This document shows, in pieces, positions 31,222 through 43,130 of a stretch of 64,000 nucleotides of DNA. The notes under the pieces were generated by a model. It searched no databases. It saw only the letters and a program-made list of their open reading frames with translations, and had not been told where the DNA came from. Made by a program: the position numbers and the translations under genes. The DNA is from Thuidium tamariscinum (taxonomy: Eukaryota; Streptophyta; Bryopsida; Hypnales; Thuidiaceae). Within the stretch, counting starts at the first letter, position 1. The number at the start of each line of letters is the position of its first letter. Where the stretch lies: the NCBI GenBank assembly GCA_947034885.2, contig OX344754.2:25231369-25295368 (forward strand), written 5' to 3'.

Positions 31222-32153
31222 CCCAAATTCAGCCACAATTAACCTTGCTTTCTCTCTTGAGTTGCTCTGTCCTAGCTTGAAAAAAGCTTTGCATTGCAAT
31301 TCGGGAGGAAGTCAAGCATTTGGCTATTGCTTTGCCACATTCCAGTTGCCCTCACGCAACAGGAGGCAGAGCATAGTCATCTGTACATACATACCGTGTT
31401 GTGGCATTGTGTGCAGGTACTATGGCCTTAAACCCTGGAGAGATGGTACTACATGTAGAGAACCCCCCCATGGCAGAGAACCAGGAGGTGGTAATTGCTG
31501 GAAATCACCCCCCAGTGGTAGAAAACCAGGAGATGGTAACCCATGAAGGTGAACCCCCACACAGGAGGCGTCGTGGGAACAGGAGCACTGTAGACTGGGC
31601 GACTTTCAACACTGGAGAAGTTTTGGCCGGGCACGGGTGGGAACAGGCGCTTGAGCCATGGACCCGCACCACATGTCAGAGATACGTGGACTGGGCCCAC
31701 ATCAACCGCCATTTTCCACGGGAGAGAAATGAGACGCAAGTGCGATCTGGCGTTGCATTGATCAAGTATTGCGTACACCCAACGTTCAAGAAGCGGTTGA
31801 CCGAGGTGGCATTGGCACTTTGGGGGACCCTGTGGCAAGACATATTTTTGATCTTTCCATTTAAAGTCAGTATGGAGCGGAAAGTGGAAAATTTAGCAAC
31901 CGGATTTGTTCAGGGAATGGGTAAGATCCAGAAGTAGTACCAGATAATGTTGTAGAGACCGGTGGCAGAATAATTCCGGTTTATTACGACGGAATACCGG
32001 AACGGAAAAATTCCGGACCCTACAGAACGGATTCTATCCGGATTCAGTCCCAGAACGGAACGGATGATTTCCGGACTTGGACCGATCGGATGAGAACGGG
32101 AACGGATGATCAGGAACGGAAGACCGGATCCATTTCTGGAAACTATATAAGGC

Positions 32154-32161
32154 CTGACATT
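32154..32161 (+). promoter_or_regulatory. TATA box inside LTR-like copy 3
   Basis: TATATAAG within a block conserved between copies 3 and 4 (GGAAACTATATAAGGCC), 320 bp from the element start and 340 bp before its ORF. This is where an LTR U3 promoter would sit. Confidence 0.6.
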
Positions 32162-32501
32162 TTCAGTTGGCCCATTTGCTCTCAGGCGCTTCGTTGTGTG
32201 TTTTTCAACCCTCAGCGTTTTCCGCCTTTTCTGTGAGTTGGTTTTCCGCGCGTGTTTGGTGGCGCAATTTTCTGTGACGCGGCTGTCAGTATTAGCAGCG
32301 GGTGTTTTGTCAGAGCGGGCAGTTGTCAGCGGCGCGGGTTTCAGACTGTGCGCTGAGACGCTGGTGTGTGGAGAGGAGTGTGTGTGTGTATGTGCAGGTG
32401 GTTATTACGGGCGGATTACTTTTGTAGTTGTGTTGTGAGTGTGTGTGAGGAACGGGACGTGCGGCTAGGAGAGCAGTGAGGTAGTTTCCCGGATAGTTGC
32501 C

Positions 32502-34184
32502 ATGCCGCAGCTACGCCGGAAGAGAACCGAGTCCACTACACCCCCACCCTCAGGGATAAAGCTGAAGAAAGTAGTTCCGCTCATCCCTTCCACAGAGCCG
32601 AAGAAAAGCAACTTGATGGCGGACTTAACCGCAATGGGGTGTCTAGGGTTAGCAGAGATACCCTGGGGTTTCAAGGAGGAGCGGATGGTGAAGGAGCTGA
32701 AGGGCAAGGTGTCGAATCAGTTCGACAACACGGCGCGGGGAATGCCGCACAAATGGACGGAGGCGCACTGGAGGGCCGTATACGGGTTCAAACACCAGGG
32801 GCACGGACCGGCCGGGAGGAAGGTAGACTTCCTCCAAAACAAGTTCAGTGGCACCCCTCACCCGAAGGACGGATACCGGATCATGGACTGCAACGAAGAC
32901 AGGCATAGGCGCCTGTTGAAGTTTCTGCTTCCGGTCCTTCATCCGGAGAAACCAACCCGGATCACGATCGGCCTGGCCAACACCATTTTCGGTGCGCTGA
33001 TCGGAGACCGGAAAGTGGACTGGGGCCGGATCATACAGGACCTGATCACCCGGTTACTGAAGAACCTCGGAGGGAGTAGGGCAACTCCGATCTCCCCCTA
33101 CCTCTTCCACCTCTACCACCATCTACAGCTCCTTTCGGATACGGAAGAGAAGACGTGGCACACCCAGAAGATAGTCTTGACGTACGGGGAGACGTCAACG
33201 GATGATGAGGAGAGCTCCGAGTCCGAGACAGAGCGGGAGGACTCGGATAAGGGAGAGGAACCGGAAGTTCCGCTCGTGAAGCGGCAGAAGACCACACCGC
33301 CGAACACGAGGGGATCTCCTCCGGTCCGACACAATCCGGAAACGGAAGGCAGAGCGGGACCATCCGAACCGGGTCAGGCCGAACCAGCAGCAGAGGAAAC
33401 GGATCCCAGTGATCCGTTCGTGCAACTGACGGAAATCCTGTGCAACATCCGAGCGGATTGGGAGGTCAAGCGGATCGTCTTGGAGAACATCGTGGAGATG
33501 GTCAATGGCAAACCGGATCATACTCTCCCGACCGTGGTAGGGAATTGCATCGCCTCGCCTGTGGATCTCGCCAAGATGGAGGAGGAAAACCGGAAACTTC
33601 AGGAGGAAGTTGACGGTTTGAAGGCGGAGCTCCTTGTTCTCAGGGACAACGAGGCCGCTACCAAGGAAATGGCGGCGGAAACCGTCAAATTGGCGGAGCA
33701 CGTGAAGGCAACATTCGGGGAACCCGAATTGGCTGTCATCCGGGCTCAACTGTTTGACGAAGAGGTGCACAAGGAGAAGAAACTATCCGGAAGCCGGATA
33801 GTCCGGATTCTGTCCGACTTCTCCGAAAAGGTGGAGACGACTTTGGTGAAGGTTCGGGAGGCGGCCGAACGGATGGAAGACTGTAGCCGGAGACTGACGG
33901 AAATTCCGGTCAGACTCTCCGATCTGTCTCTACCGGATATTTCCGAAGGGTTGCCTCAGAGACCAGGGAAGGACAGGACGCCGCAATCCAAGAAGTCAGG
34001 GCGAGCGTCAACGGGCAACCGGGAGGCGGCAATTCAGTTGTCGGAGTCTCCTGCGAGTCCGGTTACTGGAGCTCCGGTTGCAACAGACGGAGAACGGAAT
34101 CGGAACCTCACCGAGGTCTTCGAGCAGATCAGTAGGGCGGAAAGCCCGACTATAGGATCTAGGGTAGCAGAGCCGGATACGTAG
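32502..34184 (+). CDS. LTR-like element protein, 560 aa, intact
   Basis: The open frame begins MPQLRRKR. The first 215 residues match the copy 1 protein at many positions (MGCLGLAEIPW, NKFSGTPHPKDGY, KPTRITIGLANTIFGAL, GDRKVDWGRII, YLFHLYH). The middle is acidic and Pro-rich, followed by a coiled coil (EENRKLQEEVDGLKAELL) and a LFDEEVHKEKK segment also seen in copy 1. No RT, protease, integrase or RNase H motif is visible. The conserved start across two diverged subfamilies and four copies suggests selection on the protein. A gag-like structural role is inference. Confidence 0.75.
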   Translation: MPQLRRKRTESTTPPPSGIKLKKVVPLIPSTEPKKSNLMADLTAMGCLGLAEIPWGFKEERMVKELKGKVSNQFDNTARGMPHKWTEAHWRAVYGFKHQGHGPAGRKVDFLQNKFSGTPHPKDGYRIMDCNEDRHRRLLKFLLPVLHPEKPTRITIGLANTIFGALIGDRKVDWGRIIQDLITRLLKNLGGSRATPISPYLFHLYHHLQLLSDTEEKTWHTQKIVLTYGETSTDDEESSESETEREDSDKGEEPEVPLVKRQKTTPPNTRGSPPVRHNPETEGRAGPSEPGQAEPAAEETDPSDPFVQLTEILCNIRADWEVKRIVLENIVEMVNGKPDHTLPTVVGNCIASPVDLAKMEEENRKLQEEVDGLKAELLVLRDNEAATKEMAAETVKLAEHVKATFGEPELAVIRAQLFDEEVHKEKKLSGSRIVRILSDFSEKVETTLVKVREAAERMEDCSRRLTEIPVRLSDLSLPDISEGLPQRPGKDRTPQSKKSGRASTGNREAAIQLSESPASPVTGAPVATDGERNRNLTEVFEQISRAESPTIGSRVAEPDT

Positions 34185-37100
34185 GTATTAGGACTTTCCT
34201 GTTTTTGTAGTTTTTTTACTTAGGAACGGATCAGGAGGAAATCCGGTCCGGTTTAGGAACTTGGAGCGGGTTGGAATCCGTTCCGGTTCAGAAGTAGGTA
34301 GGAACGGATCCGCCGAGCGTTAATCGCGGCGGACTTGTATGGCGCTTTTTGCTTTTTTGCCCATTATTTAAGTCAGTCCCCTCGCGGTGGACTGGGAGTC
34401 TTTTCCTTTGCATTATCTTTGTGTATTTTATTCTCTCTTGCTTTGCGTGTGTATCTCCCGAGTTTGGCAGGGCGGCGTGACGCGGAGTTAGGAAGGCGCC
34501 AGTGGTTTTGCAGGCGACATTCTCCCTTTGGTGCTTATTTTCCGTGTCTGAGTATATGAGAACGGGTAGAGAAGAGTTGGGAGTGTAACTCTAGCGCCTC
34601 AGCGCTTCTAGGACTTAAGATTCCGGGTGAGAAAGCCGTTGTTAGGCTAGACGAGAGGGAGGGATTCCTTAATCGTGCTAGAGCTCCTGGGTGGGAAACC
34701 CAGTTGAGTGTCCGATCTCCTATGAGGTCTCACCGTCTTTGTGGCAAACGGAAGAGTTCTGGTTGACGTTGGAACGGACGGATACACTTGTAGCCACCTG
34801 GCTCCCTAGGAACGGAAAGTCGCGTCAAAGTCGTTGTAGTATGAGAAGATCGTACGGGGGATCTCTGTGTGACCTACAGTCCGGATCTTTGTCTGGATTG
34901 TTGTGAGGGATCAAACCGGATCTGAAGTAATTTTAGAATTAACGGGTAGAAAGTGGGTCTTCAGCCACTATAAGTCACGGAAGGAGCGGTGGGCCTACCG
35001 CTCACAAAATCAAGCGGCGACCCCTCTGATGGTAAAACAGAGGCAAAACCAAACCGGATTGAGGAACGGGTGTGGACGGATCATCCGGAACGGATTGGTC
35101 CGAAGAGGAAACCAGGGAGCGGAACTCGTTAGGGAGCGGATCCGTTGCAGTCTGACGGAACGGATAAAATCCGGGAAACCAGGAAAGTGAAGGAACAGAT
35201 CCGTTCCGGACCAAATTGCTAGAATATCAGTTTTTGAACGGGATAACGGGTTGTCGTCTCGGGTTATTTGTGTATTTCCGGTTCTAGATCTAGAACTGGA
35301 TTATAGAGTTTTGGGAGCTGTCCTATCTTAATCGCTTAACTAAGCCAGATACTTCACAGAATCTCGCGGGTTCGATCTTTAGAGTCACTTAGTTATACTC
35401 TACAGTGATTTTTGTGAGTATAACAGGGAATTTACTTACCTTGTGTTGCGACAGACCCTCTCGAAGAAGGATGGGACCCTCGCATTGTGTCAAATGGCGT
35501 ATGCGGAGGGTTTTTTGGGCAAGGACGTGGATTGGAACACGTATCCGGCTAAACAACGGGGCGGCCGTTTCCCTACTAAAAGCCGTAGAATTCCACCAAA
35601 TCCTGAAGTGCAATTGGAAGGCGAAGGAGTGGCTGGGGCACAAGGGGACGAAGCGGCGGCCGCGGACCCCATGGAGGTCGACAATGCACCTCAAGGCGCC
35701 AACGAACAAAATCCGGTGGCTCCCGAATTGGAGGCGCCCATTGCCGGTCCAAGCGAGCCTATGCCACTCGCCATTCACCCAATTCCCCCGTCCATGACAA
35801 TTAATGAAGTATTTGGAGCAAATGGGGAATTAGAGGCATTACGTGCATTGGTGATTAAGCTGCGTGAGGATGGTGCAAAAGCTGAGCGAAGGCACGAGAT
35901 GGAGGTACAAGCCCACAACGCACAAGTGAAGGCTTTGGAGGAAACGAATGCTAAGTTACTAGCAAGTAACATTGACTTACTTGAACGTGAACGTCGCCAA
36001 AGTACGGATGGCACTCCACCATTGGATGAGGTCGTGGAGCGGGCCACATATGGTCTAATTGAGCCAGCTGACCCATTGACGGTGCGCCGGGTGCGGCCTC
36101 ATGGTATATTCCCAACACCACATTTTCGTGGTGAGAGTTCAAATGCGGCAACCCAATCAACAGATGCATTGGGCCAAGAGTTCATAAGCGTTGAGCGCGT
36201 GGCATATGATGCCCTTGTGGCACGAGCGGAGCGTGCAGAGGGCGAGTGCAATGAGGCCAAGGCCAACATGGAGACTGTATCAGCGGCTTTGGAGGGACTA
36301 CAGGACGAGTTGGCATTTGTAAATGCCATGAAGGATAGATTGTTGCAACAAACGTCAACTACGAGGGAGCAAAAGTTGCTTGCCATGAGCAACATGAGAT
36401 TGGCATGCACTTTGGCTATGAACGAGGTCGCACAACTGCAGCGTGAAGTCAGGAGAATAGCTGCAGAATTTAGAGATGGTAGCCAACGTTATTTTGGCTT
36501 GACATCGTGGGCCCGACTGGAGGATATGTTTCCAGTTACATTGCCCCAAAATCGCGATAATGCAAGCATTGATTGGGACGGGCATCCGCATCTAGACTTC
36601 CAATTCAACACCGCGAGATATCGATACGGGCCCGTGGATAGAGAAGGCAATGCCCCCTTACTGTGGCCCATAGTTCCCGAGTTTGTGAAGGATGGAACGA
36701 CGTGTACGATTTGCATGGAACCGTTTGGACCCGAAGGTGGATTTTGCCTTGGAACGTGTGGACATATGTACCACCCCGGATGTCTCATTCCGCACATGGT
36801 CACAAGAAAGCGGTGCGCACAATGCAAGGCTCCTTTGCACCGGCGGTTGTACGTCCAATTTGGGTTGGAGGATTACATGCCCCCACACTTCGAGTTGAAC
36901 GAAGAGAACTTGCCTGGCGATGAGAATAGAGGGAGTTGGGGTAATGACATGATATGGATGTGGAAGTGGGGCCATGACAGTAGACACCTCGCCGTGCGCA
37001 GCGTGCAAGACATTCCGTGGAACGATGATGCGGAGATTACGGAGGTGTGCAAGAAGCTGATTAGTGCGGGCGATCCAGGGCGGCGAGTATTTTTTGGCCA

Positions 37101-37413
37101 ACTTGCTGGTGGCCATTGGGACTTGGACCGACAAGAGTTCGTGCGCCAACCACATCCAGAGAATGTGGTTTTTGACTCCAGTGGAAATCCTATCGGAATA
37201 CTCCAAGACATGGATCATGAGGCACAAATGAGGTTCATCGAAGACACTACGTTCAATGAGGTGCAAATGTTGTCAACCATTTCTTCCTACTTGCACGATC
37301 GATATGATCGGACCGTAGTGGCTACGTTGAACAGTTTGCAATCTAGAGAAGGATTGCAAGATTTTTTGAGAAATAGTATAGGCAGAGGCATTGTAGAACC
37401 AGAACAAGGTTGA

Positions 37414-37769
37414 ATACCTTCTGGTGATGAGTTAGGCCATTAGACGGATGTATAGTATATTAGTATTGTAAATAGTATTTGGCTATGACGACCATTTACG
37501 AGCGTTTGTTGCTCATGTTGCAAAAGTACATTTTTTGGGCAATGAAGCATTTTCATTTTTCTCGTACAACTGTATTGTTTGTTAAACACTTAAACTGAAA
37601 ACTTAACCATGAACAAATGAAAAGAATACTCAATACGTTTGCTTGAAATGTATGTGCAACAAGTTCATTTAAATCCAATGCCATACTTTCACTTAAAGTA
37701 GATTTTGTAAGTTCACTTTTAAAAATTTCCAAAATTCTATTTTTTACATATGCCACAAGTATATATGCT
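37414..37769. other. 3' flank of RING gene II
   Basis: AT-rich sequence with no gene; probably 3' UTR and downstream DNA leading into the AT-rich array. Confidence 0.45.
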
Positions 37770-39010
37770 TTTGTTTTTGATTCCCACCATTTCGAATTTT
37801 TTTAATCAAACCATTAACCCAAGTTTTTCCCACCACATTTTTCCACATTTTTTTTTCCACATGTCAAACCATAACCATTTTTTTACCCTAACCCATTTCC
37901 ATTTGTTAGATTCAAACCCTTTCCATATTTTAGATTGAACCCATTTCCATATTTTTATTAGTCGAACCATGAACACATTTTTTTAAACCATTTCTATATT
38001 TTTTTGTCGTCCACATTTCAAACCATCAACGTTCTTTTTTATTCAAAGCATTCCCATTTTATTGATTCAAACTATTTCCAATTTGAGCCTTAACCATTAA
38101 GGCATTAACATTTTTTTTCCAAACCATTTCTAAATGTTTTTTATTCAACATTTCAAACCATTTCCATATTATTTTTAATCAAACCCTGAACACATTTTCT
38201 TTCCAACTTATTTCCATATTTTTTTTAGTCAAACCATTAACACATTTTTTTTCACGACCCTTTCTATAAGTTTTTTTCCAACCTTTCAAACCATTGCCTT
38301 TTTTTTTATTCAACCCATTTCCATATATTTTTTTTATTCGAAGCATTTTCATATATTTTTTAGTCGAAACATGAACACATTTTTTTTCCAAACCATTTCT
38401 ATATTTTTTTGTATTCAACATTTCAAATTATTAACTTTTTTTTAATTCAAAGCATTTCCTTTTTCTTTTTCTTTGATTCAAACCATTTCCATATTTTTTT
38501 TAGTTGAACCATTAACCCATCTTTTTTCCAAACCATTTCTATATTTTTCTTTCTAACACCCTATACCATTACCGTTTTTCTTTACTCAAAACTTGGCCAT
38601 TTTTTTACCCTAAACCATTTCCATATTTATTCTAGTCAAACAATTAACACATTTTTTCTCCAAACCATTTCTAAATTTGTTTTTCCAACATTTCAACCCA
38701 TTTCCATATTTCTTTTAGTCAAACCCTAATCACATTTTTTTCCCAACCCATTTCCAAATTTTTTTGGTCGAGCCATTAACACATTTTTTTCCAAACCCTT
38801 TCTATATTTTTTTTTCATTCAACGTTTCAAACCATTAACGTTTTTTTTATTCAAACCATTTCCATAATTTTTTTATTCGAACAATTAACACATTTTTTTT
38901 TCAAAACCAGTTTTACATTTTTTTTTATTCACAATTCCAAACCATTAACGTTATTTTCATTCAAACCATTTCCTTTTTTTTGATTCAAACCACCAAAACC
39001 TTTTTTTTAA
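37770..39010. repeat. AT-rich minisatellite-like array (about 1.2 kb)
   Basis: Dozens of degenerate units of roughly 35-40 bp built from AAACCATTTCCATATTTTTT, AACCATTAACACATTTTTT and ATTCAACATTTCAAACC. Unit order is irregular. Its complement occurs at 28345-28752. Confidence 0.85.
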
Positions 39011-39169
39011 ATACAAAATATATATTATATTTAGACTATGGAAGGCCTAAAATACAAAACCATGGGAAATTATTTTTTGAGAGATGGTTAAACCTCATAG
39101 ACTAATGAGAAAATTTTGATTGCGAATATGAACTCAGACTTTTAAGTCTTACAAATAAAGAGTTCCAGT

Positions 39170-39673
39170 CCACGGAGCCCAGGCCGTCCATCCTGACCGT
39201 CGACGGCACGGCCAGGCCGTCCATCGAACCCAGGCCGTCCATCGAACCCAGGCCGTCCAACCTTCCTCTCAATCCAAGCCGTCCTTCCCAAGCGTAGACC
39301 GTACCCAGACCGTCGATCTGGAGGCGTCCGTCCAGGCCGTCCACTGGACGTCCTGTCCATCGGGGCCGTCCATACCCCGCGAGCGGGGCCGTCCCCTAAA
39401 ACCGTCCACCGGATCCGGACCGTCCGCAGAACCCAGAGTGTCCATCCAAGCCGTCCAGTCAGCCAGGACCGTCCATCGGAACTGTCCACCGAGCACGTCC
39501 TTCCAGGCCGTCCACGGAGGTCGTCCGTGAGGGCGTCCACGACCGCTGTCACGATTTTTCATCCTTTGTCGCAGATTCTGTCGTGAATTTCATCCTGACG
39601 GACGCTCGGCTCCCCGTCACGTCAGCGGACGGACATCCTAACGGACGGACGTGACGCGACGGAAGCAACCCTG
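39170..39673. mobile_element. hAT terminus (inverted CAACCCTG) with GC-rich array
   Basis: A dense CCGTCCA/GGCCGTCC array ends with GACGTGACGCGACGG then AAGCAACCCTG at 39673. Read outward-in it begins CAGGGTTG and shares CGTCACGTC and GGATGTC words with the end at 19021. The following DNA (CCACTAGC...) is the interior of another gene's reading frame, so this is an insertion boundary. The opposite end with the same 8-bp flank was not found. Confidence 0.7.
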
Positions 39674-40484
39674 CCACTAGCCTACTCTGCGTTGCAGGCC
39701 TACTGCTTGATGCCCTCGAAGTATGCCGATGACCAGTTGATTCCGTATTCGGAGTTATTTGTGAAGCCACAACGACCACTTCTTCCGGTGCGGTGCATGA
39801 ATCTTCTTGCGTAGAACACGGCGTGCCCCTATTATTTAAAACATTGCTTGTGGACATAGGCATGTCGTTGCCATCCGTTCCGTCCGCAACAGGTCTTTTT
39901 GGAAACAACCCATTGCAATTAACAAATAAGGATTTTGTTCTGGATGTCAACTGCGAGCACAAGCCGACGCCCCTATCACCCTGTCCCATAGGGCCTTCGT
40001 CAAGGTTGTCTTGTCGAACATATTTTTGGGTTTGGGTGTCGTGTATGACATCCAACGTCGCGTGTCACGGTGACAACTTGTTACGAAGGGCGTCCCACCT
40101 CGTCGCAAAAGTCCATTTTCAGCAGCTCAAAAAAATGAAAATCCTACTATTACTATGACCCTAAATGAAGAATGTAATATGTATTCATAAAATTGAAACA
40201 CTTAATTGAAACCCAACTTATATATGTCAAAATTTTTAATTTCTAATGATTTATTTTTAAGTCAACTTGATTTTTAGTCAATGAGACGTCACGAGGGCTC
40301 TACTAGACGTTGCGTGACGTCTGTCTGTCGCGATGTCGCAATGTCCGGCAGAACAACCCTGGCCTTCGTATCCCAAGTGGCTCAACATACGGCTAGTTTT
40401 TCGGGCAAACACACACTTGCAAGCCTTGCATTGTATTTTGTTCGTTTCCGGAATCATGTACCAAGTGGTGAAGTCTTTGCTCAT
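39674..40484 (-). pseudogene. BED-like zinc finger gene fragment cut by a hAT end
   Basis: A first exon near 40484-40280 encodes TTWYMIPETNKIQCKAC followed by RMLSHLGYEG, the same W..C-x2-C..H-LGY layout as the BED finger of the hAT transposase at 19784. A second exon at roughly 40135-39674 reads WTFATRWDALRNKLSP, has an in-frame TGA, then a polar region (DTQTQKYVRQ) and is terminated by the hAT array. Intron limits are not certain. It is probably the 5' part of another hAT-like transposase or accessory DNA-binding protein. Confidence 0.45.
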
Positions 40485-40771
40485 ATTGAATTCTTTTTCC
40501 CTTCAATTGTAATTGGTAACGTTAGCACTATGTTGTAAAAGTCCACAATCAAATAAGCACTCAGTGCAAAAAGCCTTCAAAATGAAAGCCCCCCCTTCCA
40601 CCAAACTATGCATTACCAAGCAAGGGACACAAATAAATTTGCAGCGCCTAGCCCTTGGAAATCTTAGTGTTCAATTCATCAGGAGTGCTTACAAATGACT
40701 TCTCTTAGTCTACTTATTGTAAACTGAGCGCAGCTGACCATTGGGGCGGACAGTCAAATACTCGTTGCAAC
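40485..40771. other. Promoter-side flank of the BED gene and start of a GC-rich array
   Basis: No gene. From 40738 (GGGGCGGACAG) a GC-rich array begins that is interrupted by LTR-like copy 4 and resumes at 44397. Confidence 0.4.
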
Positions 40772-41093
40772 TGTGGCAAGGCATATTTTTTATTTTTTCC
40801 TCTAAGCATGTTTTGGGAACGGAAGTCAGGAACTTAGCAACCGGAATTTCTCATGGAACGGGTAAAATCCTGCAATAGTACCGGATAATTTTGTAGTGAC
40901 CGGTCACGGAATAAATCCGGTCCATGATAACGGAAGTCCGGATCGGAAAGGATTCCGGACCCTTTCCGGAGAGGAACGGATTCTATCCGGATTCAATTCT
41001 TGATCCGGACCGGACCTTTTCCGGACTTGGACCGATCGGATAGGAACGGGAACGGGTGATCAGGACCAGAAGACCGGATCCATTTCGGGAAAC

Positions 41094-41101
41094 TATATAA
41101 G
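41094..41101 (+). promoter_or_regulatory. TATA box inside LTR-like copy 4
   Basis: TATATAAG in the same position and context as in copy 3. Confidence 0.6.
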
Positions 41102-41450
41102 GCCTGACATTTTCAGTTGGCCCATTTGCTCTCAAGCGCCTCGTTGTGTGTTTTTTAACCCTCAGCGTTTTTTGCCTTTTCTGTGAGTTTGTCTTTTTGC
41201 GCGTGTTTGGTGGCGCGACTCTCTGTGGCGCGGCTGTCAGTGTTTGCGGCTGGTGTTAGTCAGAGCAGGCAGTTGTCAGCGGCGCGGGTTTCAGACTGTA
41301 GGCTGAGACGCTGGTGTGCGCGGGAGGACTGTGTGTGTTCTGTGCAGGTGGTTATTACGGGCGGATTGTGTTTGTGTTTGTGTTGTGAGTGTGTGAGGAA
41401 CGGGACGTGCGGCTAGGAGAGAAGTGAGGTAGTGTTTCCGGATAGTTGCC

Positions 41451-43130
41451 ATGCCGCAGCTACGCCGGAAGAGGAACGAGTCCACCACACCCCCACCCCC
41501 AGGAGTACGCCTGAAGAAAGTAGTTCCGCTCATCCCTTCTACAGAGCCGGAGAGAGGTAATCTGATGGCCGACCTGACCACTATGGGGTGCCTAGGGTTA
41601 GCAGAGATACCTTGGGGGTTCAAGGAGGAGAAGATGGTGAAGGAACTGATGGGGAAGGTGTCGAATCAGTTCGACAACACGGAGCGGGGAGTAGCGCACA
41701 AATGGACGGAAGAGCACTAGAGGACCGTGTACGGATTCAAGCACCAGGGGCACGGACCGGCCGGGAGGAAGGTAGACTTCCTCCAAAACAAGTTTAGTGG
41801 CACCCCTCACCCGAAGGACGGATACCGGATCATGGACTGCAACGAAGACAGGCATAGGCGCCTGTTGAAGTTTCTGCTTCCGGTCCTTCATCCGGAGAAA
41901 CCAACCCGGATCACGATCGACCTGGCCAACACCATTTTCGGTGCGCTGATCGGAGACCGGAAAGTAGACTGGGGCCGGATCATCCATGAGCTAGTCGGCC
42001 GGTTACTAAGAAACCTTACAGGGAGCAGGGCGACCCCGATCTCTCCCTACCTCTTCCACCTCTATCACAGCTTACAGCTCCTCACGGATACGGAGGAAAA
42101 GACTTGGCGTGCTCAGGAGATAGTCCTGAAGTACAGAGAGTCGGAAACGGATGACGAGGAGACCCCCTCCGATTCCGACTCAGAAGAGGAGGACAAAGAT
42201 GAGGAACCGGAAGCTCCTCCCGTGAAGCGGCATAAATCAACACCGCCGAACACGAGAGGATCACCTCCGGTCCGACGGAATCCGGCCACGGAGGACAGAC
42301 CGGGACCGTCAGAGCCGGGGCCATCCGAACCGGCACCGAAGGCGAAGGGCCCTAAGGATCCGTTCGACAAATTGACGAAGATCCTGTGTGACATCCGGGC
42401 AGATTGGGAGATCAAACGGATTACCCTAGAATCTATCGCGGCTATAGTTAATGGCCAACCGGATAGAGATCTTCCAGGCGTAGTGGGGAATTGCATCACC
42501 TCCCCCACGGATCTCGCCAAGTTGGAGGCGGACAACCGGAAACTTCAGGATGAAGTTGACGGTTTGAAGGCGGAGCTCCTCGTTCTCAGGGACAACGAGG
42601 CCGCTACCAAGGAGATGGCGGCGGAGACCGTCAAATTGGCGGAGCACGTGAAGGCGACATTCGGGGAACCCGGATCGGCAGTCATCAGGGCTCGCCTGTT
42701 TGACGAGGAGGTGCACAAGGAGAAGAAACTATCCGGAAGCCGGATAGCTCGGATCCTTACCGACTTCTCCGATCGGGTGGAGGCAACTCTGGTGCAAGTT
42801 TGGGAGGCAGCCGACCGGATGGAAGACTGCAGCCGGAGGCTAACGGAAATTCCGGTCAGACTCTCCGATCTGTCTCTACCGGATATTTCCGAAGGGTTGC
42901 CTCAGAGGCGAGGGAAGGACAGGACGCCGCAATCCAAGAAGTCGGGGCGAGCGTCAACGGGTAACCGGGAGGCGGCAATTCAGTTGTCGGAGTCTCCTGC
43001 GAGTCCGGATATTGGAGCTCCGGTTGCAATAGACGGGGAACGGAATCGGAACCTCACCGAGGTCTTCGAGCAGATCAGCAGGGCGGAAAGCCCGACTATA
43101 GGATCTTGGGTAGCAGGGCCGGATACGTAG
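41451..43130 (+). pseudogene. LTR-like element protein with one TAG
   Basis: Same 560-residue protein as copy 3, interrupted only by TAG at 41718-41720 where copy 3 has TGG (Trp in HWRAVYGF). Most other differences are substitutions concentrated in the acidic linker. It is a recent copy disabled by a single G-to-A change. Confidence 0.85.

Larger units (their letters stand above)
31831..35453 (+). mobile_element. LTR-like element copy 3 (3623 bp, TSD GACCC)
   Basis: Starts TGTGGCAAGACAT and ends TTGTGTTGCGACA; the ends are imperfect inverted repeats (TGTsGCAA). GACCC flanks both sides (31826-31830 and 35454-35458). It has its own TATA (32154), one ORF and 1.27 kb of 3' sequence. No internal copy of either terminus was found. 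Copy 4 matches it end to end. Confidence 0.85.
31422..37413 (+). pseudogene. RING-H2 coiled-coil gene II, split by LTR-like copy 3
   Basis: Coding parts are 31422-31830 and 35459-37413. Removing the element and one GACCC keeps the frame (WGT-LSKKDG). About 787 residues. The N-terminal 170 residues form the module shared with genes III and IV: GWEQ, W-TRTTCQRYV, AHINRHFP and KDVDW. An acidic/Pro linker follows, then long coiled coils. Near 36703-36840 is a RING-H2 zinc finger with the spacing CTIC..C-G-H-x2-H-x2-C..CAQC. The C-terminal 200 residues include GQLAGGHWDLDRQEF, also present in gene III. RING-H2 proteins usually act as E3 ubiquitin ligases; here the partner is unknown. Expressed from a TATA behind the GC-rich array. 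Confidence 0.75.

Noticed and set aside
34740-35453. Internal TGTGGCAA at 34740 as the start of a 3' LTR of copy 3
   Set aside because: The following sequence does not resemble the first 700 bp of the element.
19021-39673. A single giant 20.6-kb hAT element joining the CAGGGTTG end at 19021 to the inverse end at 39673
   Set aside because: The flanking octamers differ (GTAGGAGC and CCACTAGC), and the flanks belong to different genes (TNP2 and a BED-type gene). The two ends are from the same family but not shown to be one insertion.
40353-40360. CAACCCTG as another hAT end
   Set aside because: It lies inside the continuous BED-like reading frame (GQGC), has no GC-rich array behind it, and is an expected chance match.
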